Below are positions 33,001-45,032 of a stretch of 55,719 nt of DNA, one piece after another (positions within the stretch are counted from its first letter, which is position 1; each line of letters opens with the position of its first letter). Both the position numbers and the translations under genes were made by a program. A model generated the notes under the pieces. The model made no database searches. It worked only from the letters and a program-made list of their open reading frames with translations, and was not told where the DNA came from. The stretch comes from Heterotrichella gracilis (taxonomy: Eukaryota; Sar; Xanthophyceae; Tribonematales; Xanthonemataceae), in NCBI GenBank assembly GCA_032358255.1, contig JAULBX010025796.1:1-55719 (forward strand). The letters are read 5' to 3'.

Positions 33001-34975
33001 TCAGTACCCGTATCGCGGCAGGCCCTGTGTGTTTGGGCTGACCACCTCCACCCGCTGCGTGCCCCTTGGCCCCTGCACGTCCACAAACAGCGCCAGGTAG
33101 CGCCACTCCTTGCCCTCCTGCCACATGTCCGCGGTCACCACTGCCACCTCAGCGGGGCCACGCGCGTGGAACTGGACCTGCAGGGGGGTGAGACATGGTT
33201 TCAACCCATGATTTATGACGCAAACATTAATGGCACTGGCCACTCAATTGCAATACTTTTACAAATTCAATTACAATAAGACGATTTTTTTGCCTTTTTT
33301 CTTTTCACTCTAATTGCAATGCCATTTTACTGCATGCACTCTCGCCCGCATGCTCCTCACCGGCATATCCCTCACCATTTCCCCTCTACCTGCACTTGCA
33401 GATGCCCCCGCCCCTGGTCCTCCGTGTAGGGGCTGTGTGGGATGCGCACCCAACACTAAACCCTAAATCCTCAAGCCAAACCCTACGCACGCACCTGTAT
33501 GTGCTCCCGCCCCTAATTGTCAGTGCAAGTAGTGCGCGGGATGCAGTGCCACGCCGAACACATCCCCACGATTCAAACCCGTACCTTCACAGGGGCGACG
33601 ATAGGTGCACCACCATGCACAGGTTCTCCTGGTTTCACGCCAAGCCCAAAACCCTAAAACCCTACACACGCACCTGTGTGTGCTCCCGCCCCTGGTCGTT
33701 GGTGTAGGTGCTGTGCAAATGCTGACCTACTTACACATATCGGCTAAAATGCACATGGACTCCACACCCTGCACCCCATTATTTGTTTTTGTCACTTTCG
33801 CACACACCTGTATGTGCTCCCGCCCCTGGTCATCGGTGTAGGTGCTGTGTGGGATGCGGTGCCGCGCCGAGCGGTTGCGCGACTCGATCCCGTACCCGGA
33901 CAGCGGGGATCCCAGGCGCACCGACACCCGCGGGTCCTCCTGGATTCGCTCGAGCGCTGCGCTGAAGGCCTGCTGCTCCTTGGGCTGCAAAAAGAGCTCG
34001 TTCACTGCAGCCCACAGGACCGCGGCGGCCAGCTGCGGGTGTGGGGTGTGGGGGGTGAGTGGGGTGGTGGGTGAATAGGTAGGGGGTAGGTGGGTGGTTG
34101 CAATGCAGCGCTGCATGCAGATGGCGTGGTGTACAGATGTGTGTGTGGATGTGGAATAAGCCAGGTGCTCCTTTTGGCTGCCGGGTCAGCTTGTCCTCAG
34201 CCGCCCACAGCACCGCGTCGGCCAACTCAGTGGTGGGGATTGGGGGGTTGTGTGGGGAATGGCAGTTGGCTAAATGCGTGCACGGCACCATGCAGGCAGA
34301 TGGGGATATGTGCAGCCGGGAATTTACCCAGTACTGAAACACTTCATCCTTTACATTACGTCATGCTACACCAATCCATATTTGCTAGGCTTTCAAGGGT
34401 CCAGGGCTGCTACCCTATGCCTCACCCCCAGAGCTCCCAGAATGAGCACCGAGTATGACGCCCCCTCAGCCACGCTCACTGGCCGCTGGGGTATCTTGTC
34501 CGTGATTGCATCAAACTCCTCCCTGGCGGCCTCAAGCTCGTTGCGGGAGTCCTGCACGTGAGGAGGGTGTGTGGTGGTGGTGATGGTTGCACACAGGAGG
34601 GGGGTGGCGGTGTTGCCCGCATGCGAAGGAGGTTTGACATGGGATCTTGGGATGGGTGATGGCGGTTCGGGGCTGGTATGCACACATGCACGGGGTGGCG
34701 TCATGCATGTGGGGACTGGCACGTATGCATGCAGGACAGCAAGGCAATGTTGTCATGCATTTGGGGCCATAACTGTCCTCCTTTGAATGTACCTCCACAC
34801 ATACTTATTGCTCAATGCACACGGGCTTGACTACAGCGCGCACTGTAGCATGCTGTGAGTGCAGCTCCTGTGGATGCAATTGTACCTTTGTCTCGCCTGT
34901 AACATTATCCCTTGTGCTGCGCTCCGGGGCTGAGGACAGGCTGCGGGCAGCTGCACCAAACGGGTCCCATCGCAC
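33001..34975 (-). CDS. TIM21: Mitochondrial import protein Tim21 (first exon unresolved)
   Basis: Exons 34886-34975, 34426-34551, 33808-34032 and 33001-33177, all phase 0, give 205 readable residues. Landmarks are a presequence-like AAARSLSSAPERSTRDN, then the transmembrane region (GASYSVLILGALGLAAAVLW), AALERIQEDPRVSVRLGSPL, GYGIESRNRSARHRI, and VQFHARGPAEVAVVTADMWQ followed by a C-terminal strand. This is the Tim21 fold of the inner membrane TIM23 complex; the C-terminal domain faces the intermembrane space and binds Tom22. No in-frame ATG exists in the first exon listed. An upstream exon is therefore missing, or the start is an ATG at 34704 by reading into exon 34426-34551 without that intron. 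A TATATAAA lies at about 34998-35006 on this strand. Confidence 0.85.
33388..33714 (-). repeat. Three decayed copies of a Tim21 exon end in the next intron
   Basis: The end of exon 33808-34032 with its donor (original about 33800-33870) recurs at 33666-33714, 33486-33560 and 33388-33452. Each copy still codes parts of T-Y-T-D-D-Q-G-R-E-H-I-Q followed by GTGYGT or a decayed donor. ACCCTAAAACCCTA- and CACTAAACCCTAAA-like tracts separate them. Confidence 0.85.
34164..34250 (-). repeat. Decayed copy of a Tim21 exon start
   Basis: This is a copy of the 5' edge of exon 33808-34032, still reading L-A-D-A-V-L-W-A-A-E-D-K-L where the real exon has L-A-A-A-V-L-W-A-A-V-N-E-L. It lies about 170-190 bases upstream in the transcript sense, within the same intron. 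Confidence 0.8.
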
Positions 34976-37353
34976 CTACAACGCACGTTAGCGCGCTTTA
35001 TATAGTTACATTTTAATGGTGAATTAGTTGCTTGCCTCCATGCATTCTCATCGTCATACATGGTTGAAATTTCATAGGGCTTCAGTGGGTAGCTGTGTTT
35101 TGTTGAAGTTAATGATGCAAACAAGCAGCTGCCGCCACTAATGCCAACTAATACGGCAGGGAAAGAGGTATACATCTACATATACAACCTGCACCAATGG
35201 ATGCGCACATGGAAGTTCCCAGTGCGAAGGATTAACACGGACAAAATAATGCAAATGCATGCGAGGGTTTCCAAGCCGTGCACCCCGGAGGTTTGACCAG
35301 GTTCCCGCCACGCAGGCAAGCCATGCCCTACATTGTGCATCACATGACCCACGCGATGACGCTGTGCATGGAAGCAGGAAGAAGCACAGTGGAGGTGCCC
35401 AAAGCTTGCTTACACTGGTGTGATGTAGTTTTCAGGTATGTGGCTGTAAGCAGGAGGGCCGTTTGCAAACGCGTGTGTCCTAGGGAGTGTGCATGGAGGA
35501 GCGGGTGTCGGTGGCTGCACAGTTGGTAATTGTACTAATTCATGACACTTGTTTCCAGGTATTGTCTTCATAGTAGGGTGTGGCGCGTGCGGTGTGTGGT
35601 GGGTGCGGCGTGTGTGGTGGGTGGAGTGTGTGTGGTTGGTGCCGGGCTTACCAGTAGGTTGTTCTGCGGTGTGAAGGGCAGCGAGGAGCGGGGGAGGGAG
35701 AAGAACGTGCGTGCGGGGATGAGGAATGGAGACACCACTGCACTTGGGCCTGGACAGGGTTGAGAGGCAAGAGTCGAGGGAGGGTCAGTGTCAATGGGCA
35801 TGGATACAACCATTGACTGGGTAGCGATGCACAACATGCGGGATGGAAGGAACAGACAAAGGGAGGGCGATTGTTTGAGGTGGCGTGCAGTTGTTGGTGC
35901 ATGCCTGGCACAAGGCACGTCGCTGCACGTCACCTGCGCATGCATGCATATGCACCACAAATGATGGCATATCATTTATGGTGCCCACATTGGCATAGGG
36001 ATGATGACGTAGAACCCTCACCGGGCTGGTGAGCCTCACTTCAATATGCAAGTGGCTCAATTTCACAGTAATACTCGTCAATGACGAAACAACGAGCCAA
36101 GATGCCGGTTTGGTGTGGTGGGCAGTATTGCTATGTGGCCTGCATGCATCCAATACCTTGCATTGCCCAAGCCTTCTGCAACAGCCTACTCAAGCTCACA
36201 GAACCTCGAAAACGAGACATCTGGTAGCGCTGCTGGTGCCTCTAGCGTGCTGGTTCCTCTCGAGACTCTTGAGCTCAAAGTTAGTGTGCTGATGCTGGTG
36301 TTACTGACGACCGGACTTGCATCACAGGACCATATGGGGCAAAAGGACTCCGTCACCGAGCCATACTGACTCTATCAGCAGGTAGTGCCGTCAGGTGTCA
36401 AGGACTACAGGCTAAGGCTGCTTACTGGCCAGATGTGTTGCAATGTGTGTCCTGTCAATGGCACGCCCTAGTTCACCAGTGAAGTCACTTCTTGGGGCGA
36501 GGGCGTTTCCACAACACGTACAAGGCAACACGCAGCCTATTTAACCAAGCGTTGACAGCAAACTACTTTGAGCACGCCTTGTAAAAGGAGTCAGCAAAGT
36601 CAGACCTTGCAAACAAATCGGTGAATTAAAAAAGAAGCTTATTTATTGGGCAAGAAAAGCAAATTATAAAAGTGACTATTCATGTCATGCCATTTCCCAA
36701 CTTGTCCCCTGAGCAAGATTTGTTGTCCTAAGCACCTTCCTACTTATCGTTCCTCTCTTTTTCATTCTAAGCACGTGCTAGCGTCAACTAAATGATGGAA
36801 ATAATTTGCTTAAATTGCACACGCATGGTCAGGGAGCACACGCGCAAGCCAGAAGGCTCGCACAGTTGAGGAGAATAGTGTCTTTCGAAGAATATGTCCC
36901 ATGACCTAGTTGCCTGAATGCTGCGCCATCCATTGCTTGAGGCAGTAATCATCCATTGGGTCTAAGGCCCAGGACATGCGTTGGGTTGAGCTTACTACCA
37001 ACGGGAGCAAACGCCTGGCTGTATTGTTCAATCACTTCAAGAACTGCCAGTCTGGCTGCTTGTGCATACCCAGGAGAGTCCTGCTGTGGTAGGTTGCTGC
37101 AAGGGTGACCATGAATGGCAGCCAATACCATGGTATTGCCAGGAAGGATTTGACTGTTTCCCGCTAGATTGTAGGCCTGCAGGTTTCAACGCCAATGGAT
37201 TCTACCAGGAATTCATGCTGACATCAATTGGTCATCTGTTGCAGAAATGGCTTGCAGGCCGCACGCCTCTTAACCCGGTCACAGCTGAAGCCCACTAGCA
37301 CATCCTGTTCTGATCTCTGATCCTATCTGATCCTATTCGATCATCTGATTTGA
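34976..37353. other. Intergenic between Tim21 and the lactate permease
   Basis: 2.4 kb holding the unresolved Tim21 start and the 3' flank of the permease. A 60-codon frame on the minus strand (36949-37131, ending VGSKLNPTHVLGLRPNG) looks protein-like but has no recognisable relative. It may be a gene relic. I see nothing else. Confidence 0.45.
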
Positions 37354-40300
37354 TCACAGCAAGAATATGAGGCCCACCAGCGTTGCCAGGATGCAGAACG
37401 CCAGGCCCACCAGTGCCGTGCGGCGTATGAATACCCCTTCATGCACGTTGGTCAGGTTCATCACTGCCCTGGCACTGAGGATGTGGTGGATGCACACTGC
37501 GAGAAAAAGAGATAAACAAATAAATAAATAAAATACATAAATATATAAATGAGGATTGTTTTTGGGTGGATACACACAGCATGAAGCAACAACCAGTAGT
37601 CAGCCTGAGATCACCAAAATATAAGGTAAACATACATGCAAGAAAGCCTAAACCCTGCATGCGCTGCCTCACCTGTGTTTCCAATTGTCCCGCCAGCGAC
37701 TTGCATGGCCAGCATGGATGTGACTGGCTTGCCAATGTTGATTGCAGCTACCTTTTGCACGTTGGCAAAGGTCAGGTTGCTCACGGTTGTTGACCCCTGC
37801 AGGCAAAACAAATGTCAGGAGCTGCAGCGGGAAACATCGGTCTGTGATGCTCATTGGGACAGATGCATCATTTGGCAAACTACTGATAAGAAGTACACAG
37901 TGTGGCTAAATTGGGCTGGGCGGGGGTGCTGGGTTGCAAGATAGCAGACGCATTTAAAAATCAAAGAAATTTTCAGTGCACAGTAAACATGCAATGCTTA
38001 CTACGTGCACTCACTGTGAAAAAGCTTCCCAATGCTCCCAGGGGTATAGAGATGGCAATGAACCCCACCCCCAACCACTTTGACAGGTAGAACCCTATGA
38101 TGTACGCTGGTGACTCGGTGCCGCCATTCCTGATGAGGTCAACCAGCATCAGTGCTCCCACATACGCAAGATACACCTCTGCAGGGTGTCCAAATCATGG
38201 CTAATTCAATTGCATGTGAGAGTGTGATGATGCGTGGATCAGAATCATAAACGCCAAGCAGTAATATATTGCCTTTTTGTTGCAGATGCCCAGCATTTCA
38301 AATAAACCCCTCAAAACATCAGCGACTTTGTAAATGCACGTGTGGCAGCTCTGTTTGAAGGGTTCCTGTGCTCATGTGTAAGTGGGGAGCGCCGCAACTG
38401 TTTTTATATTCGCACAATTTTATTTTATTTCATTTAAGTGGAGCTAGTGGAGCGCTGCAACTTACTTTGCACTCGCTCAAAGGCATCTGCAAAGGGCGTG
38501 TACCACCTGACCCCTGCATCCAGCTCCTTGCGCCAAATCAAGATGGTGATGGCAGATACTACTGTGAATGGCAGGAAGCCAGGCACGTACAGGAACTCGT
38601 ATTTCCACTCTGCTGTGGTCCCCAGGATTTGTTGCAGGCGCAGCACCAGGGAGGGCGTGATGACAAAGGTGCCCAGGGTGCGCAAGTGGGCGTGGAAGGC
38701 TGACTTTAGGCTGCAAATAGTAAATTGAACTATTTAAAAAAAAATGTAAAAACTATTTATGGTGCAACCTGTCCAGCTGGATAGGCATTAAGGAAGGGAA
38801 CGATAGCAAAGAGTCGGCGTTGGCCATTCGTTCAGGTAAATAACAGAATGTATGTTATTTCGAGAGGTCTTTAGAATTTGGAAAATGCCAAGTACCCAAC
38901 CTGAAATAGATCATCTCTGATTCAAAGACAAGTATAAAATGAGGATGCGCATTTCAATTGATCCAAAATTCAGTGTGACACAATTTCTTGAACTGGTCAC
39001 ATGCCCATGTTAAACATACCTTCGAATGAGTCCATTGATCTTGAATTGCTGCACGCGTGTGAGGATGAGTATGAGCACCACCCCCCACACAGGGAACGTC
39101 CTGGCAGCCACAATGCCAACATCGCCCCATCTGCTCCCACTCTGCGTCACCGCTGCCACCGACTTCTTCTCCCCAGATACCAGACCATGGTGCTCGTGAT
39201 GATCGGTATGATGATCGTGGTGATCAGTGTGATGATCATGGTGGTGACTTTCACCTCCATGCTCCACATCTCCCCCTGCTGATGTTAGTACAGTACAGGT
39301 GGCTGCCAGGTTGATGCTGGTGGCAGCCAGCTTGGCACCACTTTTACCACCACTACTTGCAGCTGTAGGTTCACAGGTACAGTTGCCACACACATCTGTG
39401 TTGGGGTTGGTTTCTGCAGTGGGTGGGTTGGTGTCCATGGCGGTGTAGTCGGTGGGTGATGTGGGTTCAACGTATGCACTGGGGTGGTGGTGGTGTGGGT
39501 CCAGGCCACTGGGGCAGGGCCCCTTGGGCTGCTGCATTGCCGCCCACTCCCTTGCGCAGTGGTAGGACCCCTCCACGGAAGCTGCAGGGGGAACACAAGA
39601 AGGGAGTCACGGCAGTAGTGCATTGCCCATGGAGTGGTTGAAAAGTGCAGGAGGAGCAATAGGTGTACATGAGGAGTAATTAAGTGTCTGCTGTCTGCAT
39701 TAAGAATATGTGTCAATAAAATCATAAATACTAGAAAATCATAGAAATATGCAACAATATGTCAGCAGTTTGGGCGCAGTCAGTGGCTGTGCCACCCAGC
39801 ACCATAAATTTGGTGCTTAAGTATATATTGAGTAATATGATGAATATGCATTGATGAAATTAGCCTAGCACGGTGCATGTTTACTGGACTACACGTGACT
39901 CGTAATCGTCCCTGGCTCAGGGACCTTTGAAAGGTTGGCACTCACCGGCCACTACTGTGACATTGTTGTTGGACAGCTGCTTGATGGGACACATCTGCAC
40001 CTCAGCAGGTGGCACGTGGTCAGGATCAGAGGAATGCTGCTGCAGGGCATCGGGGATGCCACCTCCAGTGTGTTCCTCTGGCTTCAGCCCAATCTTGAAT
40101 TTGCTGAGAATAGCCGTACAGATGATGCAGACAATGCCAGCTGTACAGAGTACACCAGCAGATCTCAGCAAATCAACCCTAAACCCTAAACAGTTGAAAC
40201 AGCTGGGTGAGTACTGAACAGAGCTGCGCTCATGATTGCTGCACAGCCAAAGCAATAGCTGTGCAATGCAAATACGCACCGTCCTTGGCAGCATTCCATT

Positions 40301-42425
40301 GTGTACAACTTGAATTAACAGGCTACTCATGGCATAATGGCCATGCAATTTCCAATCATGCAAGTGCCATGACTTGCCTGTAATTGACGGGAACTCGTAC
40401 GCCCCCAGAGACACCGATATGAAGGGAACCACCGCCGAGCTGATTGACAGGAAAATAAAGACAATATTGCGGTAAATCTGCCTCCATGTGAGGATTGCTT
40501 TGGCTGCAAGCAATGGGATGAAGTAAGAGCATACACCAATGATGACAGCTGTCTTGAACCCCACTGTCATCATCTCCTTGTGTGTAAGCTGGGCCCCACT
40601 CAACCCAAACCAGATTGGCGTCCCAACCGCTCCTGCATTGTGGAGTGAGTACTGTTGATGTGTGGCCATCATCTGTTATGAATCCAAAAATATGTATGCA
40701 TGCATGCACTTGCACAGGTTGACATGCCTCACACACAAAGTGCTGTGCAGCATGCGCATGCACGCATATGCGCAACTCAACATCATGTGAGAATGCCATT
40801 GAATTAACGCGCTGTGAGACATTTATGTCAGGGTACAGCTACAGGCATGCTGCATCAGCTTCAACTACAATTTCAGGCTCAGGCTCACCAAACGGCGTCT
40901 GGAGCGTGTTCTGTATCAGTGCCACAACTACACAGCTGATCTTGTCATGCCCAAGTGATGCCAACATGGGTGCAGACAAAGCAACGGGCGTCCCAAAGCC
41001 ACAGGCACCCTCCAATAGAAATTCAAAGCCCCAAGTGACCATAAATACCTGCTTGCAAGGCACATGCAGACTGAACAATTTTGCGGACCATTCCCCAAGT
41101 GCAGCAGGGTTCAAAGTATGTATATACATAAAAGACGAAAATTAGATAAAACAAGACACGAACCTGTCAACAACCTCATGGCGATTCAGCATGTGCACAG
41201 TGCAAGCTGGCAGTTTTGCCAGCTTTTGACATTCAATGGATGCAGGCAGCCTGACACACATGCAAAGTACGCTGGATTTGGCAGCCATGTTTCTCCCCAA
41301 CATGTGCATGTGAAAACCATCCCACCTCGACAACAGGATGGCCCCCACTCAATTGTTTAATCTTCTGCATGATCCAGGGCAGGATTTGCAAGAAACGTGA
41401 CACATTTAAATTAAATTAAGTGCGCTTCAATCTCCCCAGCTCCTTAATGCGTCCTTGCCGGTACGCCACTGCGGGTTCAGGTTGCGAGCCCGTCTGGCCT
41501 GCAGCATGCATACCGCATACTACCATCATGTTGCACGGCTGACTGATTCAGAGCTGATAAGGATTGCACTACGAAATAGCAATTGGCAATTTTGTCATTT
41601 CCATCCCAATAAGAAAAGATAAGAAAGAAAAGAAAACAGACGCCAAAGGCGTGCATAAGGCGGCATAGCAATTATGCACAGCCCCCACCAAGAATGATTC
41701 AGTCAGGAAAGCGGGGGGAAATTGCCAATACCCTAAACCCCAAACCCCAAACCCACCTTGGTGTGCTGCATGGTCTGGAACAACAAAATTGCTCCAAACA
41801 CGATACTAATGGGCGTCGCCACATCCAGGGCGCCAGCAATCAGTGATGCATTCACCAGGTTGGCGGGTGACCCCAGGTATGCCAGCCGGATGAACCACAG
41901 CATTGCAGCGGCGGCTGGGAGCGACACGTTTGTGTGGAGGGCAAAGCGCCTGCTGACTGTGACCAGGACCACAAAGAGCAGCGGCAGCAGGCACAGCACC
42001 ACGTCAAATCCCGATCCCCAGGGCCCTGTTGGGGATGGAGCGAGCGTTAGCATGGGTAAGCTCACGTCCCTATAATGGACTTGCAAGCCAGGCTGTGGCG
42101 TGGTGTTTGCAGTTTCAAGTTACACAGGTTGTCAGGCAACACAGTCAGGGTTTAATGTTTGGGGTTTATAGCTGGGGGCAGTGCATCGGTTGTTGGCATG
42201 CATGTAACGGCTGTTTAGCAGGTAAGATGAGATGCAACTGTAAATGAGAACCTTGGCAATGACTTTTGGCAGTCGCAAAGCATTGTTAGTGGAGAAGTGC
42301 TTGTCAGGGGGCGGGCAGCATGTCTGCACCAGGACAGGTGCACGGGACAAACCATACTGCCAACAATGCAAGTAGCCACTACAATTACCTCCATTGGGCT
42401 CTGGTAGTGTGGCTGTCGCCACCAT
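37354..42425 (-). CDS. L-lactate/glycolate permease (LctP family) with His/Cys-rich loop
   Basis: Eleven exons: 42389-42425, 41757-42025, 41326-41364, 40889-41048, 40378-40632, 39946-40140, 39020-39581, 38466-38710, 38015-38178, 37673-37796, 37354-37496. All phases agree, giving 730 residues from ATG 42425. Family blocks include FEFLLEGACGFGTPVALSAP, NTLQTPFGAVGTPIWFGLSG, LGALGSFFTGSTTVSNLTF, MQVAGGTIGN and EGVFIRRTAL near the C-terminus. LctP proteins are multi-pass proton-coupled carriers of lactate and glycolate at the plasma or an organelle membrane. Bacterial members have about 550 residues; the excess is mainly a hydrophilic loop in exon 39020-39581. The 39-base exon 41326-41364 is the least certain, since a longer form would fit the family better but has no AG acceptor. 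The intron after 40378 uses a GC donor (CAG|GCAAGT). Direction of transport is not shown by sequence. Confidence 0.88.
39080..39570 (-). other. His/Cys-rich hydrophilic loop inside the permease
   Basis: This loop runs from G-P-C-P-S-G-L-D-P-H-H-H-H through CGNCTCEPTAASS to the His/Asp repeat SHHHDHHTDHHDHHTDHHEH. It is absent from typical LctP proteins and sits between membrane segments. The nucleotide basis of the His run is a repeated GATGATCAC-type unit at about 39195-39245. Metal binding is plausible but inferred. Confidence 0.7.
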
Positions 42426-45032
42426 GCTGGTTGTGTATCGGTGTTGACTGCTCGCGCGGTGCCACTGGCCAAGACAACCGCTTGGCTGTAGAACCTCAAG
42501 TTAGCACCTTCGCTATCACACAACAGTGTCAGTGATGAATACTGTAAGGTAGTATTTATGCAGTCAATGGGTAGCAAACATGCTGCGATTGGCCTGGCCC
42601 AAACCCTGTCTGCAGGGCCACCACCTTGGCCAAGATAAGGGCTGAACACAGGCATTTTCTACAGCGACATCCACACTGTGAAACCTTCCTTGTCCGGGTG
42701 ATCCACGGGTCGAACGGAGTTCTATACAAGGTTCAGGTACCCACAAACGTTGGTGAGTCTGGCCCATGTCACGTACCCAGTGCACTGACATGTCCCCGGC
42801 ATGTGTCCACCTGACACAAAGCTTGGCAGAGATTTCGCACACTTCCTTATGCATGGTTACAAACCAGGCGTGGAGGGCACCATATGACTTTGTTAACACC
42901 GTTCGTCCACCTATATTTCGTTGCTAAACCTGACGAGTTATAGCCTAGCTGTGAGGATGTGCTCGTCCCAAAGCGTCCACCAGACCCCACAGCTTAAACC
43001 CCAAAACAGGCAGGTTGAACCCAGTGTCAGTTGTACCTTTGAATGTACTTGCGATTGGAGTTGAGTTTAGTAAGCTCCTTGCTGGTAATGGGCTCCAAAT
43101 CAACTAAGTACTAGGGTTTTTGGGATTTTAAAAGCGACAAGTGGGCGATAGGAAGGAGAAACTTGCACAACAGACGGCATATATAAGCGTTGGCGTCAGA
43201 TGCTGAAAATTTGCCTAGATAAGTCCGCACCATGGTGGGCACCAATTTCTAAAGCACTCGTTGAAAGTGCCCAATGCAGTACCCTGCCTTGTTGAACTTC
43301 AACTCTTTGTGGGCCATATGACCCATTGCGGCCTGTTTCGTTGATACAACAAGCGCAAGGGTTCACTGTTTTGTCTTTCAGTGAAGTGCTGCAAGCACTG
43401 TGCCTGTTGCTGGAAAACTGCTGCTTGTAACGCTCCCTCGTTAGGCTACGTCACCCAAAACCGGTTGGTGGGCACCCTAGCCTAGGTGACTGTAGACAAG
43501 GACAGGCCAGAAAGGCTGACAAACGCCGCTACACTTCCACATCTCTAGTCCTTGTAGCTCTTCACTTTCTTCACTAATGGGATGCCTAATGCCTGGGTCA
43601 AACGGTGTTAACAATGGCATCCTCTGTTGGCACTGCTTTAGCTGGGGCAGGCGAGGCCCATGGTAGGCTGAACTGAGCAGTTTAGCCCCGCACCATTGAG
43701 GGTTGAACAGGCCCAGCCTACTTTTTCCCTGGCATGCATCGTTGCCATAGCATCGCTGGCGAGTGCACAGGCAAGGTGAGGAGCCAGATGGACTTGGTGA
43801 TGCCCTTCAGTGCCACTGCCCACCTTGGGGTTTGCGCTGAGCCACTTAGCGCTGAGCAGTATCTCAGTGCCAGCAGTCATGGCAAGCACTGGGTAGGCCT
43901 GACTTGACTGCCAAGGGCTTACGCCGTTCAAACCAACTCACAGCAGGGATCAAAGGTGGTCACCATGATACAGCGTGGTATCGTTCCTGTTTACAACTCC
44001 AAGTTCAACGTGGTTGATAAGGATACTGTTGGTGGCTGGTTTAGGTAAACACAGCAACTCTAAACCCATTTACTTTCCTATCGACTGTTGAATAATATAC
44101 ATGCCGCTCTGGGCAACCATACTTGCATCCGTTAAGGTTCAATTGTTGGGACCACCAACACTGGTAAAAGGGGTACAGCAGTCATATCTGCCTTTCTTGA
44201 AAAACCCCAGGGAATAGTGTACAGAAAAAGCCCAAAACCACAAACTGTGCTTGTTGCCTATTTGAACGTGAGAAACAAGTGCACACGTGATGATAATACA
44301 AAATCTCGCCGGAAGCAAAATAGACAAGCAGTCCAAAATCCCAAAATTTATCTTCTTGCCAAAGTAACAGTTCACAATCTTCAACGCTGAGGGTCGAAAC
44401 CCCTGCCATGGTAGTTGCCGCATGTGACAGCCTGTTGTGAGTACAGTAGTACGCATGTGGACATGCGGACACAAGGAAAAACACACCTTGTGCTAAACAG
44501 GCAGCAAGCTTCATATGCGCTCCCGCTGCAGCAGCAAAATCCATGTGCAGACATGCAACCCTTCTTTGCGAGAATGTTATTCCCAAGCGAAGGCCAAGTA
44601 TCGATAGTATTGCGAAAACCAAAATAGTTTTTGCCAAACCCGCCTAACCCCATTCATCGCCTGGCCCAAAATACATATCTACTTTGTTGAGGCTGATGCG
44701 CATACTATGTACCACCTGATCCCCAAATGCAAAGGCAGCATCTCACTGGGCAGCACTGAGATCCTTGTGGCACAATAGGCGTATCAGCCCCAACAACTAG
44801 ATATGATTTTGAACCTGCACAACCCTACCACAACCCGAAAACCGAAAACACCCTTGAAAATGGGGCACAAACTATCGTCAGCACCTCCACATATCCCACA
44901 CCAACTGAGCTGGGCAAGCATGGCTCCACCAGATTTACTTGGGAGACCCCGCACGCAGCCAGGCCCACCCTGCTGGTCAAACCACCTTGCCTGTTGCCAA
45001 AGCACCCAAGCGACGCCGCGGTGGCCAGTCGC
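42426..45032. other. 2.6 kb intergenic region
   Basis: This is the promoter of the permease on the left and the 3' flank of the next minus-strand gene on the right. It is AT-richer in its right half. Several frames of 90-150 codons exist on the minus strand near 44139-44653, but their composition (Cys, His and Phe scattered, no family pattern) looks random. I see no gene. Confidence 0.5.

Noticed and set aside
44139..44653. Minus-strand frames of 90-151 codons
   Set aside because: Overlapping in several frames with no conserved pattern, unusual Cys/His content and no supporting splice structure.
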